The notes under the pieces were generated by a model. That model was given only the letters and a program-made list of their open reading frames with translations. It searched no databases and was not told the DNA's origin. Position numbers and translations under genes: made by a program. Below, piece after piece: positions 1-10,264 of a stretch of DNA of 64,000 nt (position 1 is the first letter of the stretch; each line of letters starts with the position of its first letter). Source of the stretch: Salegentibacter sp. Hel_I_6 (GTDB taxonomy: Bacteria > Bacteroidota > Bacteroidia > Flavobacteriales > Flavobacteriaceae); assembly GCF_000745315.1 (NCBI RefSeq), contig NZ_JQNQ01000001.1:3224001-3288000 (forward strand), in the 5' to 3' direction.

Positions 1-6
1 AGGCGC

Positions 7-118
7 TACGTCAGTTCGAGTAGGTTTTTGAGACGGTAGCAGAAGAAACCATATCGAGAACTTCTCGATACACTTTCGAAAACCTCCCGGTTTTCAAAAC
101 CACTCGAAGTGACGAAAC
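7..118. repeat. Palindromic intergenic repeat
   Basis: The outer arms CGTCAGTTCGAGT (from about 9) and ACTCGAAGTGACG (ending about 114) are near-perfect inverted complements. They enclose two smaller hairpins, TATCGAGAACTTCTCGATA and GAAAACCTCCCGGTTTTC. No reading frame is seen. It resembles the REP-like palindromes scattered between genes in this family; a role is not known from the sequence. Confidence 0.6.
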
Positions 119-215
119 TATCGAAGGAATGGAAGAAAAGGATGCATCTTGCTGGCTAAAAACTCCATATAAACTTTAAAAAATTTATTATCTTTCTTCC
201 AATAATTTAAAACCT

Positions 216-629
216 ATGCCGCAAATTTCTAAAAAAGTCAGTTTTTTCCGAAGAAACTATTTTTACTTTGTAGGTGGAATTTGGCTGTTTTTTGGAGTTG
301 GTTTGCTGCTTGCAAAAGCGAATGATATCCTCGCCTATACCTATACTATTATCGGAATCGTTTATGCGGTATTTGCCCATTTCAAAAAAGATCTACCCTT
401 AGAATTTATCCGTTGGGATAATGAAAAAATTGAGATCAGCGAATGGCAACAGAGTACCAGATCTTATTATTGGAGAAATATTGATGGGTTTAATGTATCG
501 GCAACCAACCTTACGATAAAATTAGGGCCTGCAGGGGGAACTATGGTTGAGCTAAAAGGCTATTCCGAAGCCGATATTAAAAAACTAAAAACCGAATTAA
601 CTCCCGAGCAAAATTTAGCTACCGCCTGA
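216..629 (+). CDS. Small membrane protein with C-terminal PH-like domain (paralogue 1)
   Basis: A 137-residue protein of unknown function. Two hydrophobic helices (about residues 15-33 and 37-56) are followed by a soluble beta-rich part containing WDNEKIEIS, YYWRNIDGF and GTMVELKGYSEADIKKLK. The layout suggests a membrane-anchored domain of the bacterial PH type, which is an inference from pattern only. It is followed after one base by a paralogue of nearly equal length (631-1047), so the two probably form an operon born by tandem duplication. A cassette gene at 62417 has the same layout and length. Confidence 0.75.
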   Translation: MPQISKKVSFFRRNYFYFVGGIWLFFGVGLLLAKANDILAYTYTIIGIVYAVFAHFKKDLPLEFIRWDNEKIEISEWQQSTRSYYWRNIDGFNVSATNLTIKLGPAGGTMVELKGYSEADIKKLKTELTPEQNLATA

Positions 630-630
630 G

Positions 631-1047
631 ATGCAAAAAATAATAAAAAAGACCAGCTTCTTTAAGAAATACCTGTACTACATTTTTGCAGCCTTCTGGA
701 TAATTTTCGGAGCTTATTATTATTTTCTATCCGAGGGAAAAGGAGCGGTTTTTATTTCTGTCTTATATTTAATAGCAGGCTTATTACACGCCCTGGTTGC
801 TTTCAAGCAAGGAGGTAAAAATGCGGAATATATAGCCTGGGACGAAGAAAAATTGATTATTGCGAGATTACATCAAAAACCAAAAACCTATTATTTTGGC
901 CCCGAGGTGAATATTCACATAAGCAACTACCATTTGATTATAAAGGCACCAAAGGCAACGGGTGATATGGTTGAGTTAAAAGGATTTTCTAAAGAAGATC
1001 TTGGCTTACTTCGGGAGAAGTTTGAAAAACCGGTTTTTAGTGCATAA
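631..1047 (+). CDS. Small membrane protein with C-terminal PH-like domain (paralogue 2)
   Basis: A 138-residue paralogue of the preceding gene. It shares an aromatic N-terminus (FFKKYLYYIFAAFWIIFGAYY), two transmembrane helices, then WDEEKLIIARL, a YYFGPEV stretch and GDMVELKGFSKEDLGLLREK. Function is unknown. Its start lies one base after the TGA of the first copy, consistent with co-transcription and translational coupling. The divergence of the pair suggests an old duplication with two retained roles. Confidence 0.75.
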   Translation: MQKIIKKTSFFKKYLYYIFAAFWIIFGAYYYFLSEGKGAVFISVLYLIAGLLHALVAFKQGGKNAEYIAWDEEKLIIARLHQKPKTYYFGPEVNIHISNYHLIIKAPKATGDMVELKGFSKEDLGLLREKFEKPVFSA

Positions 1048-1049
1048 GT

Positions 1050-1484
1050 CTATTTCCTTATTTTTGATACCAATTTAAAACCTACACTATCTGTTTTCTT
1101 TAAGCTATATTCAAAAATTGCTTCCCCGCCAATGTGGCCGTCTTCATAAGTTGCCCAGATAAATCTTTCGTTTAAAATTTCAGATTCTACAAAACGCATC
1201 TCGCCGCCAAGTACAGACTTTTCGGGAATTATTTGTGTGTTTCTTTTTAGAGATTCAACTATAAGAGATTCAGGATTATTAAGGGTATCAAAAGCTTGTG
1301 TAAAAGCTACCGGCCTTCTACTTTTCAAAAGATGTAATTCTTTTTCCATAGAATCCTTTTGAATATTTAATCGATCGAGATTTGCCTCAAGGCTATCTAT
1401 TTTTAAAAGCGTCCTTCCATTTTCGGCTTCATTGGTGCAGCTCATTAATAAAGCAAAAACCGGAAGTAATAAAATCTTTTTCAT
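1050..1484 (-). CDS. Hypothetical lipoprotein
   Basis: A 144-residue protein with a lipoprotein signal (MKKILLLPVFALLMSC, lipobox LMSC, Cys16). A predicted coiled-coil stretch follows (about residues 25-55, LLKIDSLEANLDRLNIQ...). The rest is a globular domain rich in aromatic and charged residues, ending FKLVSKIRK. It probably faces the periplasm or the outer membrane. It converges with the 631-1047 gene with two bases between stops. No family was recognised. Confidence 0.7.
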   Translation of the reverse strand: MKKILLLPVFALLMSCTNEAENGRTLLKIDSLEANLDRLNIQKDSMEKELHLLKSRRPVAFTQAFDTLNNPESLIVESLKRNTQIIPEKSVLGGEMRFVESEILNERFIWATYEDGHIGGEAIFEYSLKKTDSVGFKLVSKIRK

Positions 1485-1652
1485 CCCACAAAATTAGGAG
1501 AATAGGCTTCAAAAATATGAGAAACAATTCATAAAATTAACACATATTCTCTATCTACTTAATTTTAAATACCTGGCAGACTTAGCGAATAGCCATGAGA
1601 AATGATTTCTGTAGCAACTTTTACAACTATTAGAAATAGTTTCGATAAAAAA

Positions 1653-2615
1653 TTATAATTCCTGCATTACGAGATAGGTGGTATAACCCAGATAAAACAC
1701 AAGTAGAATTAAAGCTTCCCAACGATCAAGCCTTTTTCGTTTTCCCGTAAACATCGCTAAAAGTAGAAAAAGAGTACCGCCGGCGAGAATGTAAAGATCC
1801 TGGTTAAAATTCAGGTTAAAATCAATAGGCTTAATAAGCGAGGCGGTAGAGAGGATGAGGAAAATATTAAAAATATTAGAACCAATAATATTTCCAACGG
1901 CAATATCAGCATTCTTTTTGGCAGCGGCTACTATAGAAGTTGCTAATTCTGGTAAGGAAGTTCCAGCCGCAACTACCGTCAAACCAATAATTTTCTGACT
2001 AATCCCCATATTTTCAGCAATATCAATGGCATTATTCACTACCAATTGTCCTCCTAAAACGAGTCCGGCAAGGCCACCAATGATAAATATTCCCGTTTTT
2101 AGCGGACTAAGGATTTTTATACTATCATCTTCAACGGTTTCATCGTTTTTTAGTTGTTTGTACACATAAAAAAGAAATGCCAGGAAGCAAATCAATAAAA
2201 GGATACCATCAAAATTACTTAAGACACTACCTTTTTCCGGGGAAATAATTTGGTCGTTAACCATCATAAACAGAACCACCACCGCAATAAGTGATATAGG
2301 AATTTCTTTCCAGGCCGTGCTGGATTGCACCGCCAGCGGTGTAATTAGCCCGGTGATTCCAAGGATGATAAACAGGTTAAAGTTATTACTGCCAATCACA
2401 TTTCCAAAAACGATATCGGAGTACCCATCGGCGGCGGCAAAACTGTTTACCACCAACTCCGGTGCCGAAGTTCCAAAAGCTACGATAGTTAAACCGATAG
2501 CAAGATTAGAAATATTAAATTTTTTGGCCAGGGCAGAAGCACCTTCTACCATATAATTCGCACCAAATATTAGGACGATCAATCCTAAAACCAAAAGCAA
2601 AGAAGCAATTAGCAT
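1653..2615 (-). CDS. Calcium/sodium antiporter, CaCA family (YrbG-like)
   Basis: An inner-membrane cation antiporter that exchanges Ca2+ for Na+ or H+. The 320 residues show the family's internal duplication: alpha-repeat 1 with GTSAPELVVNSFAA and GNVIGSNNFN (about residues 48-80), and alpha-repeat 2 with GTSLPELATSIVAAAKK and GNIIGSNIFN (about 218-250). Each is embedded in about five helices, with a charged loop (NDETVEDDSIK) between the halves. The acidic residues of the two PEL motifs are the expected ion ligands. Its ATG overlaps the stop of the upstream M16 protease gene (TAATG), indicating translational coupling. Confidence 0.93.
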   Translation of the reverse strand: MLIASLLLVLGLIVLIFGANYMVEGASALAKKFNISNLAIGLTIVAFGTSAPELVVNSFAAADGYSDIVFGNVIGSNNFNLFIILGITGLITPLAVQSSTAWKEIPISLIAVVVLFMMVNDQIISPEKGSVLSNFDGILLLICFLAFLFYVYKQLKNDETVEDDSIKILSPLKTGIFIIGGLAGLVLGGQLVVNNAIDIAENMGISQKIIGLTVVAAGTSLPELATSIVAAAKKNADIAVGNIIGSNIFNIFLILSTASLIKPIDFNLNFNQDLYILAGGTLFLLLAMFTGKRKRLDRWEALILLVFYLGYTTYLVMQEL

Positions 2616-5434
2616 TATTCTTCAGTGTTATTTAATAGCACAGGCTTACCTAGCTCAAGCTCTTCCAGTTTTTTCATTTGCGTCTCTGCATCACCAACAA
2701 TTAAAAAATACATTTTTTCAGGATTAATATATTTTTCGGCAAGTTCCCTTATATCCATTACGGTAAGTTCTTTTACCATTTTTTCTCGTTGTTTTATGTA
2801 ATCATATTCACGACCAAAAGTGCTAATTTCACTCAGCATATCCAATTTTGAATTTAAAGTTTCAAACTTCCTTGCGTTACTTTTTATCATAAAACCACGG
2901 GTGACTTCCATATCTTCCCCATCAAAATTTTCAGGATAATCTTCAACAATTTCTTTAATTAGTTTCACGGCATCGTAAGTAATATTAGTTCTCACGCCGC
3001 TGGAAATTAAAAATGGGCCTTTATTTTTACCTGCATCAAACCCGGAACGAATTCCGTAGGTGTAGCCTTTGCCTTCTCTTAATTCCTGGGTGAGCTGAGA
3101 GGCAAATCCGCCACCGCCCAAACGGTAATTCATAACTTCGGCTGCATAAAAATCATCATCGGTAGCGGCCAGGGCAGGAGCCCCAAATCTTATAACCGAC
3201 TGTTTTGCGCCGGGAACATCATAAAAGTAAATTTGCGATTTTTCCGGTAGCTGAGGTTGAGCAGCCTCTGGTATTTTAACCGATTTAGGTGGCCAGGCAA
3301 CCGAGAGACCACGAATTCCTTTTACGGCTTCCTCTTTTTCAATAGCACCGGCTACGTGAAAAACACTGCCCTTTGGAGAAAGATTTTCGGAATAATAATC
3401 TTTTACATTCTGTAAGGTAATGGCTTTTACCGAAGCTTCAGTTCCTAAATTATTTTGTCCTAAAATATGGTCTTCGCCATAAATAAGCTTTCTAAATTCG
3501 TTATTAGCAATACTGTTAGGGTCGGCTTCCTGTCTTTGAATTCGGCTAAGCGCCTGTTGTTTTATAAGTTTAAATTCGGTAGAATCCCAGCGCGGTTCTA
3601 ACAATATTTCCTGAACCAAATCTATGGTTTCGGTATAATTTTTAGCCAGAGTACTTCCGCTTAAAACCATTTTTTCGTCCACGGCATTTACGCGAATATC
3701 TGCTCCCAATAACTGGATTGCTTCTTCCAGTTCTTCCGGAGTTTTGTTCTTAGTGCCTTTTGTCATTAAATTAGCTAGAAGATTAGAAACCCCAACTTTA
3801 TCTGGGTTTTCAAGCAATAAGCCACCCTGCATTTCCAGGCTGAATTTTACCAACGGAACTTCATTATTGGTGATTCCATAAACTTTAAGTCCAGATGGAA
3901 GTATACTTTCCCAAATCTCGGGAACTACCAGCTCTGGGGTACTTCCGTATGAAGGTTCTATACTACGATCAAAACTGGAAGGAGTTTTTTCGTAAGAAGC
4001 GTCTGCAGAAGCATTAACTTCTTCTTCGGCATTTTCAACTATTTTTTCTTCTGCAACTTCAGCTTCTTCAGAGTTTTCTAAGGCAAGTTCGGTTTGACCT
4101 TGCGGCACAAAACTGGTCGCTACAAAATGTTGATCTTTAATATATTCCTGGTAAACCCGCATCACATCTTCTGCAGTAACAGCCAGTATTTTTTCGACGT
4201 CTTTATTGATATAATTCGGATCGTTAGCGAAAATTTGATATTGTGCCAGTTGAAAACCTTTACCCAGAACGCTGGACAGACTATTGTAAAAATTGGTTTC
4301 CTGCTGCGCTTTAATACGCTCTAAGTCGCTCTGCGGAATACCTTCGGCTTCAAACTTTTTAAAGGTTTCAAAAATCGCATTTTCCACAGAATCTAAATCA
4401 ACTTCGTTATAAGCGGTAACCTGGAGCATTAGTTGTCCCGCTAATTCTGAAGTATAATTAAATATTTGTACACGATCTGTAAGTTCTTTTTCTGCAACCA
4501 GGTGTTGATACAGCGGGGCGTTTTTTCCGGCACTTAAATAATTTGCTAAAACTTCTAACGCATAAGAATCTTCGTGATAAGAATAAACGCTTGGCCAGGC
4601 GAGGGTTAATTCTGGAAGCCTGGCGAAATTATCTTCGTAATACAGTTTTTTTGTTTCATCTAGCTCCACCATTTGTTTTTCCTGGCGGGCTACCTCCGGA
4701 CCTCGTGGAATTTCATCAAAATATTTATGAACCCATTCTTTGGCCTGCTCTCTGTCAAAATCTCCGGCGATGGTAAGCGTTACATTGTTTGGAACATACC
4801 AGCGGTTATAAAAGTCCTTTACGTCTTGCAGCGTGGCATTTTGAAGGTCTTCTAAAGAACCAATTACCTGCCAGTTGTAAGGATGATCTTCAGGATATAG
4901 GTTTTTATCCAGAACATACATGGTATGGCCATAGGGACGATTATCCACACCCTGTCTTTTTTCATTTTTTACTACCTGTTTTTCTTTGGCAAGCACGGGT
5001 TCGGTAACTGTATTGATAAAATAACCAAGTTTATCGGCTTCAGCCCAAATCATTTTTTCCAAAGCATCTTTAGGAACAGTTTGAAAATAATTGGTGCGAT
5101 CGCGACTGGTAGAACCATTGGCCCCGGAGCCTCCTATTCTCGCACTCAACTTATCAAGCCCGCCTTTCCCAAGGTTTTCAGATTCCAAGAAAAGTAAATG
5201 CTCAAAAAGATGTGCGAAACCAGTTCGGCCTTCTTTCTCCCGGGCGGAACCCACGTGAGCAGTTAAAGCTACAGCGACTACGGGATCTGATTTATCGATA
5301 TGAAAAATGACATTTAAGCCGTTTTCCAGAGTAAAAGTTTCAAAATCTACATTGAAATCGGTTGATTCCTGGGATTGAATAGTTGAAGAAAGTGCAAAGC
5401 TGCAAAGCAGTAAAAGTATAATTCTGAATTTCAT
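2615..5434 (-). CDS. M16 family zinc metallopeptidase (insulinase/pitrilysin type), secreted
   Basis: A 939-residue periplasmic or surface peptidase. A signal peptide (about residues 1-22, ending SSTIQSQ) precedes the N-terminal M16 domain with the inverted zinc motif HLFEH (H75, E78, H79). A distal Glu ligand probably lies in NEKRQG. An acidic linker (about 460-490, rich in E and A) separates a second M16-like half that lacks the motif, as usual for one-chain members. Family members degrade peptides inside a clam-shell chamber. The gene is coupled to the antiporter gene by a TAATG overlap. Confidence 0.92.
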   Translation of the reverse strand: MKFRIILLLLCSFALSSTIQSQESTDFNVDFETFTLENGLNVIFHIDKSDPVVAVALTAHVGSAREKEGRTGFAHLFEHLLFLESENLGKGGLDKLSARIGGSGANGSTSRDRTNYFQTVPKDALEKMIWAEADKLGYFINTVTEPVLAKEKQVVKNEKRQGVDNRPYGHTMYVLDKNLYPEDHPYNWQVIGSLEDLQNATLQDVKDFYNRWYVPNNVTLTIAGDFDREQAKEWVHKYFDEIPRGPEVARQEKQMVELDETKKLYYEDNFARLPELTLAWPSVYSYHEDSYALEVLANYLSAGKNAPLYQHLVAEKELTDRVQIFNYTSELAGQLMLQVTAYNEVDLDSVENAIFETFKKFEAEGIPQSDLERIKAQQETNFYNSLSSVLGKGFQLAQYQIFANDPNYINKDVEKILAVTAEDVMRVYQEYIKDQHFVATSFVPQGQTELALENSEEAEVAEEKIVENAEEEVNASADASYEKTPSSFDRSIEPSYGSTPELVVPEIWESILPSGLKVYGITNNEVPLVKFSLEMQGGLLLENPDKVGVSNLLANLMTKGTKNKTPEELEEAIQLLGADIRVNAVDEKMVLSGSTLAKNYTETIDLVQEILLEPRWDSTEFKLIKQQALSRIQRQEADPNSIANNEFRKLIYGEDHILGQNNLGTEASVKAITLQNVKDYYSENLSPKGSVFHVAGAIEKEEAVKGIRGLSVAWPPKSVKIPEAAQPQLPEKSQIYFYDVPGAKQSVIRFGAPALAATDDDFYAAEVMNYRLGGGGFASQLTQELREGKGYTYGIRSGFDAGKNKGPFLISSGVRTNITYDAVKLIKEIVEDYPENFDGEDMEVTRGFMIKSNARKFETLNSKLDMLSEISTFGREYDYIKQREKMVKELTVMDIRELAEKYINPEKMYFLIVGDAETQMKKLEELELGKPVLLNNTEE

Positions 5435-5918
5435 TAAGATGAAGTTTTAGCTACCCAAAATTAGTGTTTATTTCGATTAATTCAGAATTAAATCATTGGA
5501 GTCCTAAATATAAGAAGCCACTAATACACGAATATTAGGTTTTGTCATTGCGAGATCTCTTTTGACGTGGCGCAGCAATCTTTTGTTGGAAATTACTACC
5601 TGTTTAGCGTTTGTGGTTCACGTTAAACTGTAAGAGTAAACTTCACAAATTAATGTAGAAAAAAAAATTTAAACTTTCCTTCTAAAATACCTACGAGCTT
5701 AAAAGAAACCTCGCAGTAAACATCCTGCAAGGTTTGAAAAGCCTTGTAGGTTTGATTCAGAGCAAATCCAAGCCGGAATTTAAAATCATGAAATTTTTAC
5801 TTCTTCCTTCTTTGGTCCTATGAATTTGAGTAAATTGATACCTACGAGGTTAAAAGAAACCTCGCAGGATAATTCAATAAAATTATTCGTGAATTCGTGG
5901 CAATAAATTTATAGATTT
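5435..5918. repeat. Intergenic region with several palindromic repeats, no gene
   Basis: A 484-bp gap between two minus-strand peptidase genes. I see three kinds of repeat. One is the GTCATTGCGAGA / GGCGCAGCAATCT type (about 5539-5585). One is CCTACGAGCTTAAAAGAAACC followed by a CCTGCAAGGTTTGAAAAGCC palindrome (about 5690-5750). A second copy of the CCTACGAGGTTAAAAGAAACC type lies at about 5840-5870. None encodes a protein of useful length. Confidence 0.5.
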
Positions 5919-8399
5919 CTATAATCTAAATTTGTTATTATTCACAAAGAAAACTGAATTTGCGAAAAACAATTTCCCGTTTTGCCAAAACGCCCGGAAT
6001 AACGGATTATCTACCATATAAATAATACTTCCGTTTCCTATTCTTTCTTCTCCGAAAACCAGAGAATTTTCAAGATTTTTAATAGCTGAACTTCCTGCAA
6101 AACCTGCTACGATTTCCGGTTGCTGAATGTAAGAAACGTTGTAACCTTCATCTAGCAATTTATAGCTTTCACTGCTTAGTTTTAGGCTGAAATAAGTATC
6201 GTCATAACCAAAAGCCATTGGGTGGGTTTTGTCAATCTTGGTTTTTACAATGCTTCCCGTAATCATATCTTTAGCGCTTTCTCGCTCTCTTTGTGCATAC
6301 GGAATTAAATTACCAACAGCGGTAGTATCTTTGGTTTCCGACTTATTTTCTTTAAGATTGAAACCATCTTTTCCTGCAAAAGTGCCTACAGAGCGACCAA
6401 TGGCAATAAGTTTTCCGCCATTGCTAACCCAGTCTTTTACATTTTTAAAAGTATCTTCATCTAAAACACTGGAATAATAACCTTCCGGCATTATCAGTAC
6501 ATCAAATTGAGAAAGGTTTATATTTTTAAAATAATCGGTGTTTAAGGAAGTGACCGGATAATTAAGATCCTGCTCAAAAAAGTGCCATATTTCTCCGTAA
6601 TTCAGGGAAGAAGTCCCTTCTCCTTTTAAAACAGCAACTTTCGGCGGGTTAATTAGTTTTACTTCCGGCGAACCAAAGTCGGGTCCGCTACCGGCAAAGC
6701 TGGTGTTTGCCGCTACCAGTTCTCGTTGATGTTTATTAGTAATTTCAACTACAATTTCATCAAAATCTTCGTTAGTTCTGTTGTCGCTTTTTGTGATAAT
6801 CAAGCTACCACGATCAAAATCTTTTCCTTCACTTTTAAAGGGAATTTCACTAAAACGCACCTTAATATTTTCCTTTAGTAATTCGGCTAAAAATTGGGCA
6901 TCTTGTAACGCATTCCATTTTGAAATGTAACCAGCTCCCGAAGGATTTGCGGTATTTGTAATTTCAGCATTTGTAGAATTTGTTTCTGAAGAAACTTCGC
7001 GTGTGCTCGCTATTGCTTCTAAACCGTATGCATAGGGCAAACTCCAGGCCGTAATATCATAAGTTAGTGAATCGGTTAGGGTAGTGGTTGGTTCAAAAAG
7101 GACATTTACCATTTTCCCTTTTGGCTGGTTCGTATTGATTACCAGGGTGTTTTCATCAGCATTGAATCTACCTTCTTTTCCTTCATTATAATTAAATCCG
7201 TTTATCCTTCCAGATGACGCATTTTGGTACTTAATCTCGTGTTTATCCAATAATTCTTTTAATGATTCAATTTTATCCGGATTTCCTTTTACTGCGAAAG
7301 ATTTATATTCCAGATCTTCATTATCAAAATACTTTTTAAACTCATTATTTAAGGCATCAATATTTTTTGTAGCAACTTCAATGGTTGACAGCCCGGTAGT
7401 GTGGTGGTGCGCTACACGGTCTTTTAAGGTAAGTTCGTAACCTTCATCGGTATTAATTCCCAATCCGGCACGGCCGTGACCAGCCTGTTCGTAGGTCATT
7501 CCAATTGCGCCCATATAAGTAGGATAAGTGTCACCATAACTTGGGTACAGCAAATCAAAACGTTCTTTGGTAAAAAACAGCCAGCCTTCCTCATCAAAAT
7601 ATCTGGCGTGGTTTTTTCCTATTTCGGTTTGAAATTCTCTTTGGAAAGGGGTGATAATTTCGTGAAAAGGTTCGGCTGCGGGGGCAAAATAATAAGGCTC
7701 ATTAATGCCCTGTTCGTGAAAATCTACGTGAATATGTGGCATCCACTGGTTGTAAATTTTAAGTCGTTGTTGGGTTTCCACCTGTGTGGCCCAGGCCCAG
7801 TCTCGGTTAAGATCGAATAAATAATGATTTGGTCTTCCACCCGGCCAGGGCTCGTGATGTTCGGCGGCTGCTTGCAATGGGCTGTAAGGTTCGGCTTTTA
7901 CCTGATTATACCAGTTTGCATAGCGATCGCGACCGTCAGGATTTACACACGGATCTATAATTACCACGGTATTTTCCAGCCAATCCTGTTTTTCGGTGAT
8001 CAGTGCATATAAAGTTTTCATCGCCGCTTCGGTACTGGAAGCTTCATTGCCATGTACATTGTAGCTTAACCAAACGATAGCTTTATCAGCATCGGCTCCA
8101 GTTTCTGTAATTCCGGTGTTTCCAAGATGCTTTTTTCTTATGTCATCCAGATTTCGCAAATTTTCTTCCGAAGAAATCACCGCATAGGTAAGCGGGCGAC
8201 GTTCATTGGTTTTTCCGTAGGTATGGTATTTCACCAGCGGAGAATTTTGAGCAACCTTTTCAAAATAATTCACCACATCTGCGTGACGGGAGAATTGCTC
8301 CCCAATTTCATAACCCAGGAATTCTTCCGGACTTTGTAATTGTGCGTTGGTTTGTAAACCTAAAAAAAGAAAGACGACAGCGAGTAAAGTTGATTTCAT
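5919..8399 (-). CDS. M14 family zinc carboxypeptidase, secreted
   Basis: An 826-residue secreted metallopeptidase. The signal peptide covers about residues 1-19 (VFLFLGLQTNA). The M14 domain has the first zinc motif HGNE (H116, E119) and a distal histidine in HIHVDFHEQG (about 222-231); catalytic-site context is seen in NPDGRDR and FDLNRDW. The C-terminal half (about 560-800) has a class I amidotransferase-like fold (VLIMPEGYY, GGKLIAIGRSVGTF) with no obvious catalytic triad. This two-part design is known in Bacteroidota M14 proteins. It likely trims peptides or peptidoglycan fragments outside the cytoplasm. Confidence 0.9.
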   Translation of the reverse strand: MKSTLLAVVFLFLGLQTNAQLQSPEEFLGYEIGEQFSRHADVVNYFEKVAQNSPLVKYHTYGKTNERRPLTYAVISSEENLRNLDDIRKKHLGNTGITETGADADKAIVWLSYNVHGNEASSTEAAMKTLYALITEKQDWLENTVVIIDPCVNPDGRDRYANWYNQVKAEPYSPLQAAAEHHEPWPGGRPNHYLFDLNRDWAWATQVETQQRLKIYNQWMPHIHVDFHEQGINEPYYFAPAAEPFHEIITPFQREFQTEIGKNHARYFDEEGWLFFTKERFDLLYPSYGDTYPTYMGAIGMTYEQAGHGRAGLGINTDEGYELTLKDRVAHHHTTGLSTIEVATKNIDALNNEFKKYFDNEDLEYKSFAVKGNPDKIESLKELLDKHEIKYQNASSGRINGFNYNEGKEGRFNADENTLVINTNQPKGKMVNVLFEPTTTLTDSLTYDITAWSLPYAYGLEAIASTREVSSETNSTNAEITNTANPSGAGYISKWNALQDAQFLAELLKENIKVRFSEIPFKSEGKDFDRGSLIITKSDNRTNEDFDEIVVEITNKHQRELVAANTSFAGSGPDFGSPEVKLINPPKVAVLKGEGTSSLNYGEIWHFFEQDLNYPVTSLNTDYFKNINLSQFDVLIMPEGYYSSVLDEDTFKNVKDWVSNGGKLIAIGRSVGTFAGKDGFNLKENKSETKDTTAVGNLIPYAQRERESAKDMITGSIVKTKIDKTHPMAFGYDDTYFSLKLSSESYKLLDEGYNVSYIQQPEIVAGFAGSSAIKNLENSLVFGEERIGNGSIIYMVDNPLFRAFWQNGKLFFANSVFFVNNNKFRL

Positions 8400-8463
8400 T
8401 TATTGATTTTAAATGTTGAATTTGAGCTTAATAAGTTCCTTGTTATTCAAAAAGTCATTTTAT

Positions 8464-8536
8464 CGTCACCCTGAATTTATTTCAGGGTCTAAGATCTTGG
8501 ATTTAAAATAGAAGCTGAAACAAGTTCAGCTTGACG
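8464..8536. repeat. Palindromic intergenic repeat, copy 1
   Basis: Two hairpins in tandem: CCTGAATTTATTTCAGG and AGCTGAAACAAGTTCAGCTT, bounded by GTCA and TGACG. The same arrangement recurs at 11671-11748, so this is a dispersed REP-like element rather than a gene-specific terminator. Confidence 0.65.
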
Positions 8537-8649
8537 TTTGATTATAAACTACCAATAATCGAGTAAATATAGTATCTAGCGCCAAATTAACTAAAAATTA
8601 GCGAATAAAATTCTTAACTTCGGTATCTTTACCATCCAAAAAATTGCTA

Positions 8650-10263
8650 ATGCCAACCGAGTGTATTCCGTACAAAGAAACCAACTATTTTACCGAGCTT
8701 ATTTTAGATTATCTCGCTGAAAAAGAGGAATTAAAAACTTTCTATAATCGTTTCCCACACCTGGAGAATTTTAAAGCGCAAATAGAAGAAAAGTCTTCTT
8801 TTCCGATAAAAAATAGAGAAATCCTGGTAAAAGCTTTAAAGGAGCAATATTCCGGGTTGGAAATTTCTGAAGATACACAAAGAAATATTGACGCGCTGGC
8901 AGAGGAAAAAACCTTTACCGTGGTAACCGGGCATCAATTGAATTTATTTACAGGGCCGCTTTATTTTTTGTATAAAATTGTTTCTACAATTAATCTTACC
9001 CGAAAATTAAAAGAAAAATATCCTGAAAATAATTTCGTCCCGGTTTATTGGATGGCCACCGAAGATCACGATTTTGAAGAGATCAATTTCTTTAATTTAA
9101 ACGGAAAGAAATTTCAATGGGCAAATGCGCCAAAAAATGCCGAAAATGATGCCGTAGGAAATTTATCTACCGATGGCCTGGAGGATGTTTTTAAGCTTTT
9201 TTCAGCTGAAATTGGTGGCGGGAAAGATGCCGATTATTTAAAGGAATTGTTTAAAAAAGCTTATCTGAAGCACGCTAATCTTTCCGAGGCTACATTATAT
9301 CTTGCCAATGAACTTTTTAAGGAAGAAGGTTTGGTGATACTGGATGCGCAGCAAAAAGAATTGAAAAAGCTTTTTATCCCTTATGCTGAAAATGAACTTT
9401 TAGAACAAATTTCTCATAAAACTACCACGGAGACTGCCGAGAAGTTGAATGAACTTGGGTATAATGTACAGGTGAACCCTAGAGAAATCAATCTGTTTTA
9501 TTTGAGTGATGGTTTGCGGGAAAGAATTATAGAGCGAGATGGTGAATACTTTGTGCACGAAACTGATATTAAATTCAGTAAAAATGAAATTTTAAAGGAA
9601 TTAAAGGAATTTCCGGAAAGGTTTAGTCCAAATGTGATGCTTCGTCCTTTGTATCAGGAAGTGATTTTGCCTAACCTTTGTTATATAGGTGGCGGGGGGG
9701 AAATTGCATACTGGCTAGAATTGAAAGAATATTTTAAAGCTGAAAATGTTGTTTTTCCGGTTTTATTACTTCGGAATTCGGCTTTGATCCAATCAGCAAA
9801 ACTGGATGAGAAGCGAAAGAAATTAAATATTTCAAACAAAGAATTATTTTTGAAACAACACGAGCTTATCAATAGAAAAGTGCGGCAAATTTCAAATATA
9901 GATATTGATTTTTCTAAACAGAAAGAACATTTGGTAAAGCAATTTCAGCAGATGTATGATCTGGCAGAGAAAACCGACAAATCTTTTCTTGGCGCGGTAA
10001 AAGCCCAGGAAGTAAAACAATTAAAAGGCCTTGATAATCTCGAAAAGCGTCTTTTAAAAGCACAGAAAAGAAAATTGGAAGATGAGGTAAGTAGAATTGC
10101 AGCGCTTCAAAATGAGCTTTTTCCGAATAAAGGTCTACAGGAACGCCAGACCAATTTTTCGGAAATTTATGCAGAATACGGCCCCGAATTAATTTCAGTA
10201 TTATTAAAAGAATTAGACCCGCTGCAGGCGGAATTTAAAATTTTGACTTTTGGAAAAGAATAA
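8650..10263 (+). CDS. bshC: Putative cysteine ligase BshC, bacillithiol biosynthesis
   Basis: The enzyme thought to add cysteine to glucosaminyl-malate in the last step of bacillithiol synthesis. The 537-residue protein begins MPTECIPYKETNYF, the usual Bacteroidota N-terminus. It carries family signatures VVTGHQLNLFTGPLYFLYK (about residues 96-114), PVYWMATEDHDFEEIN (nucleotide-binding-like core) and NVMLRPLYQEVILPNLCYIG, then a long coiled coil (about 395-470). The ATG at 8650 is preferred over a TTG six bases upstream because it matches the family start. A PLP decarboxylase gene starts one base after its stop. Confidence 0.93.
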   Translation: MPTECIPYKETNYFTELILDYLAEKEELKTFYNRFPHLENFKAQIEEKSSFPIKNREILVKALKEQYSGLEISEDTQRNIDALAEEKTFTVVTGHQLNLFTGPLYFLYKIVSTINLTRKLKEKYPENNFVPVYWMATEDHDFEEINFFNLNGKKFQWANAPKNAENDAVGNLSTDGLEDVFKLFSAEIGGGKDADYLKELFKKAYLKHANLSEATLYLANELFKEEGLVILDAQQKELKKLFIPYAENELLEQISHKTTTETAEKLNELGYNVQVNPREINLFYLSDGLRERIIERDGEYFVHETDIKFSKNEILKELKEFPERFSPNVMLRPLYQEVILPNLCYIGGGGEIAYWLELKEYFKAENVVFPVLLLRNSALIQSAKLDEKRKKLNISNKELFLKQHELINRKVRQISNIDIDFSKQKEHLVKQFQQMYDLAEKTDKSFLGAVKAQEVKQLKGLDNLEKRLLKAQKRKLEDEVSRIAALQNELFPNKGLQERQTNFSEIYAEYGPELISVLLKELDPLQAEFKILTFGKE

Positions 10264-10264
10264 A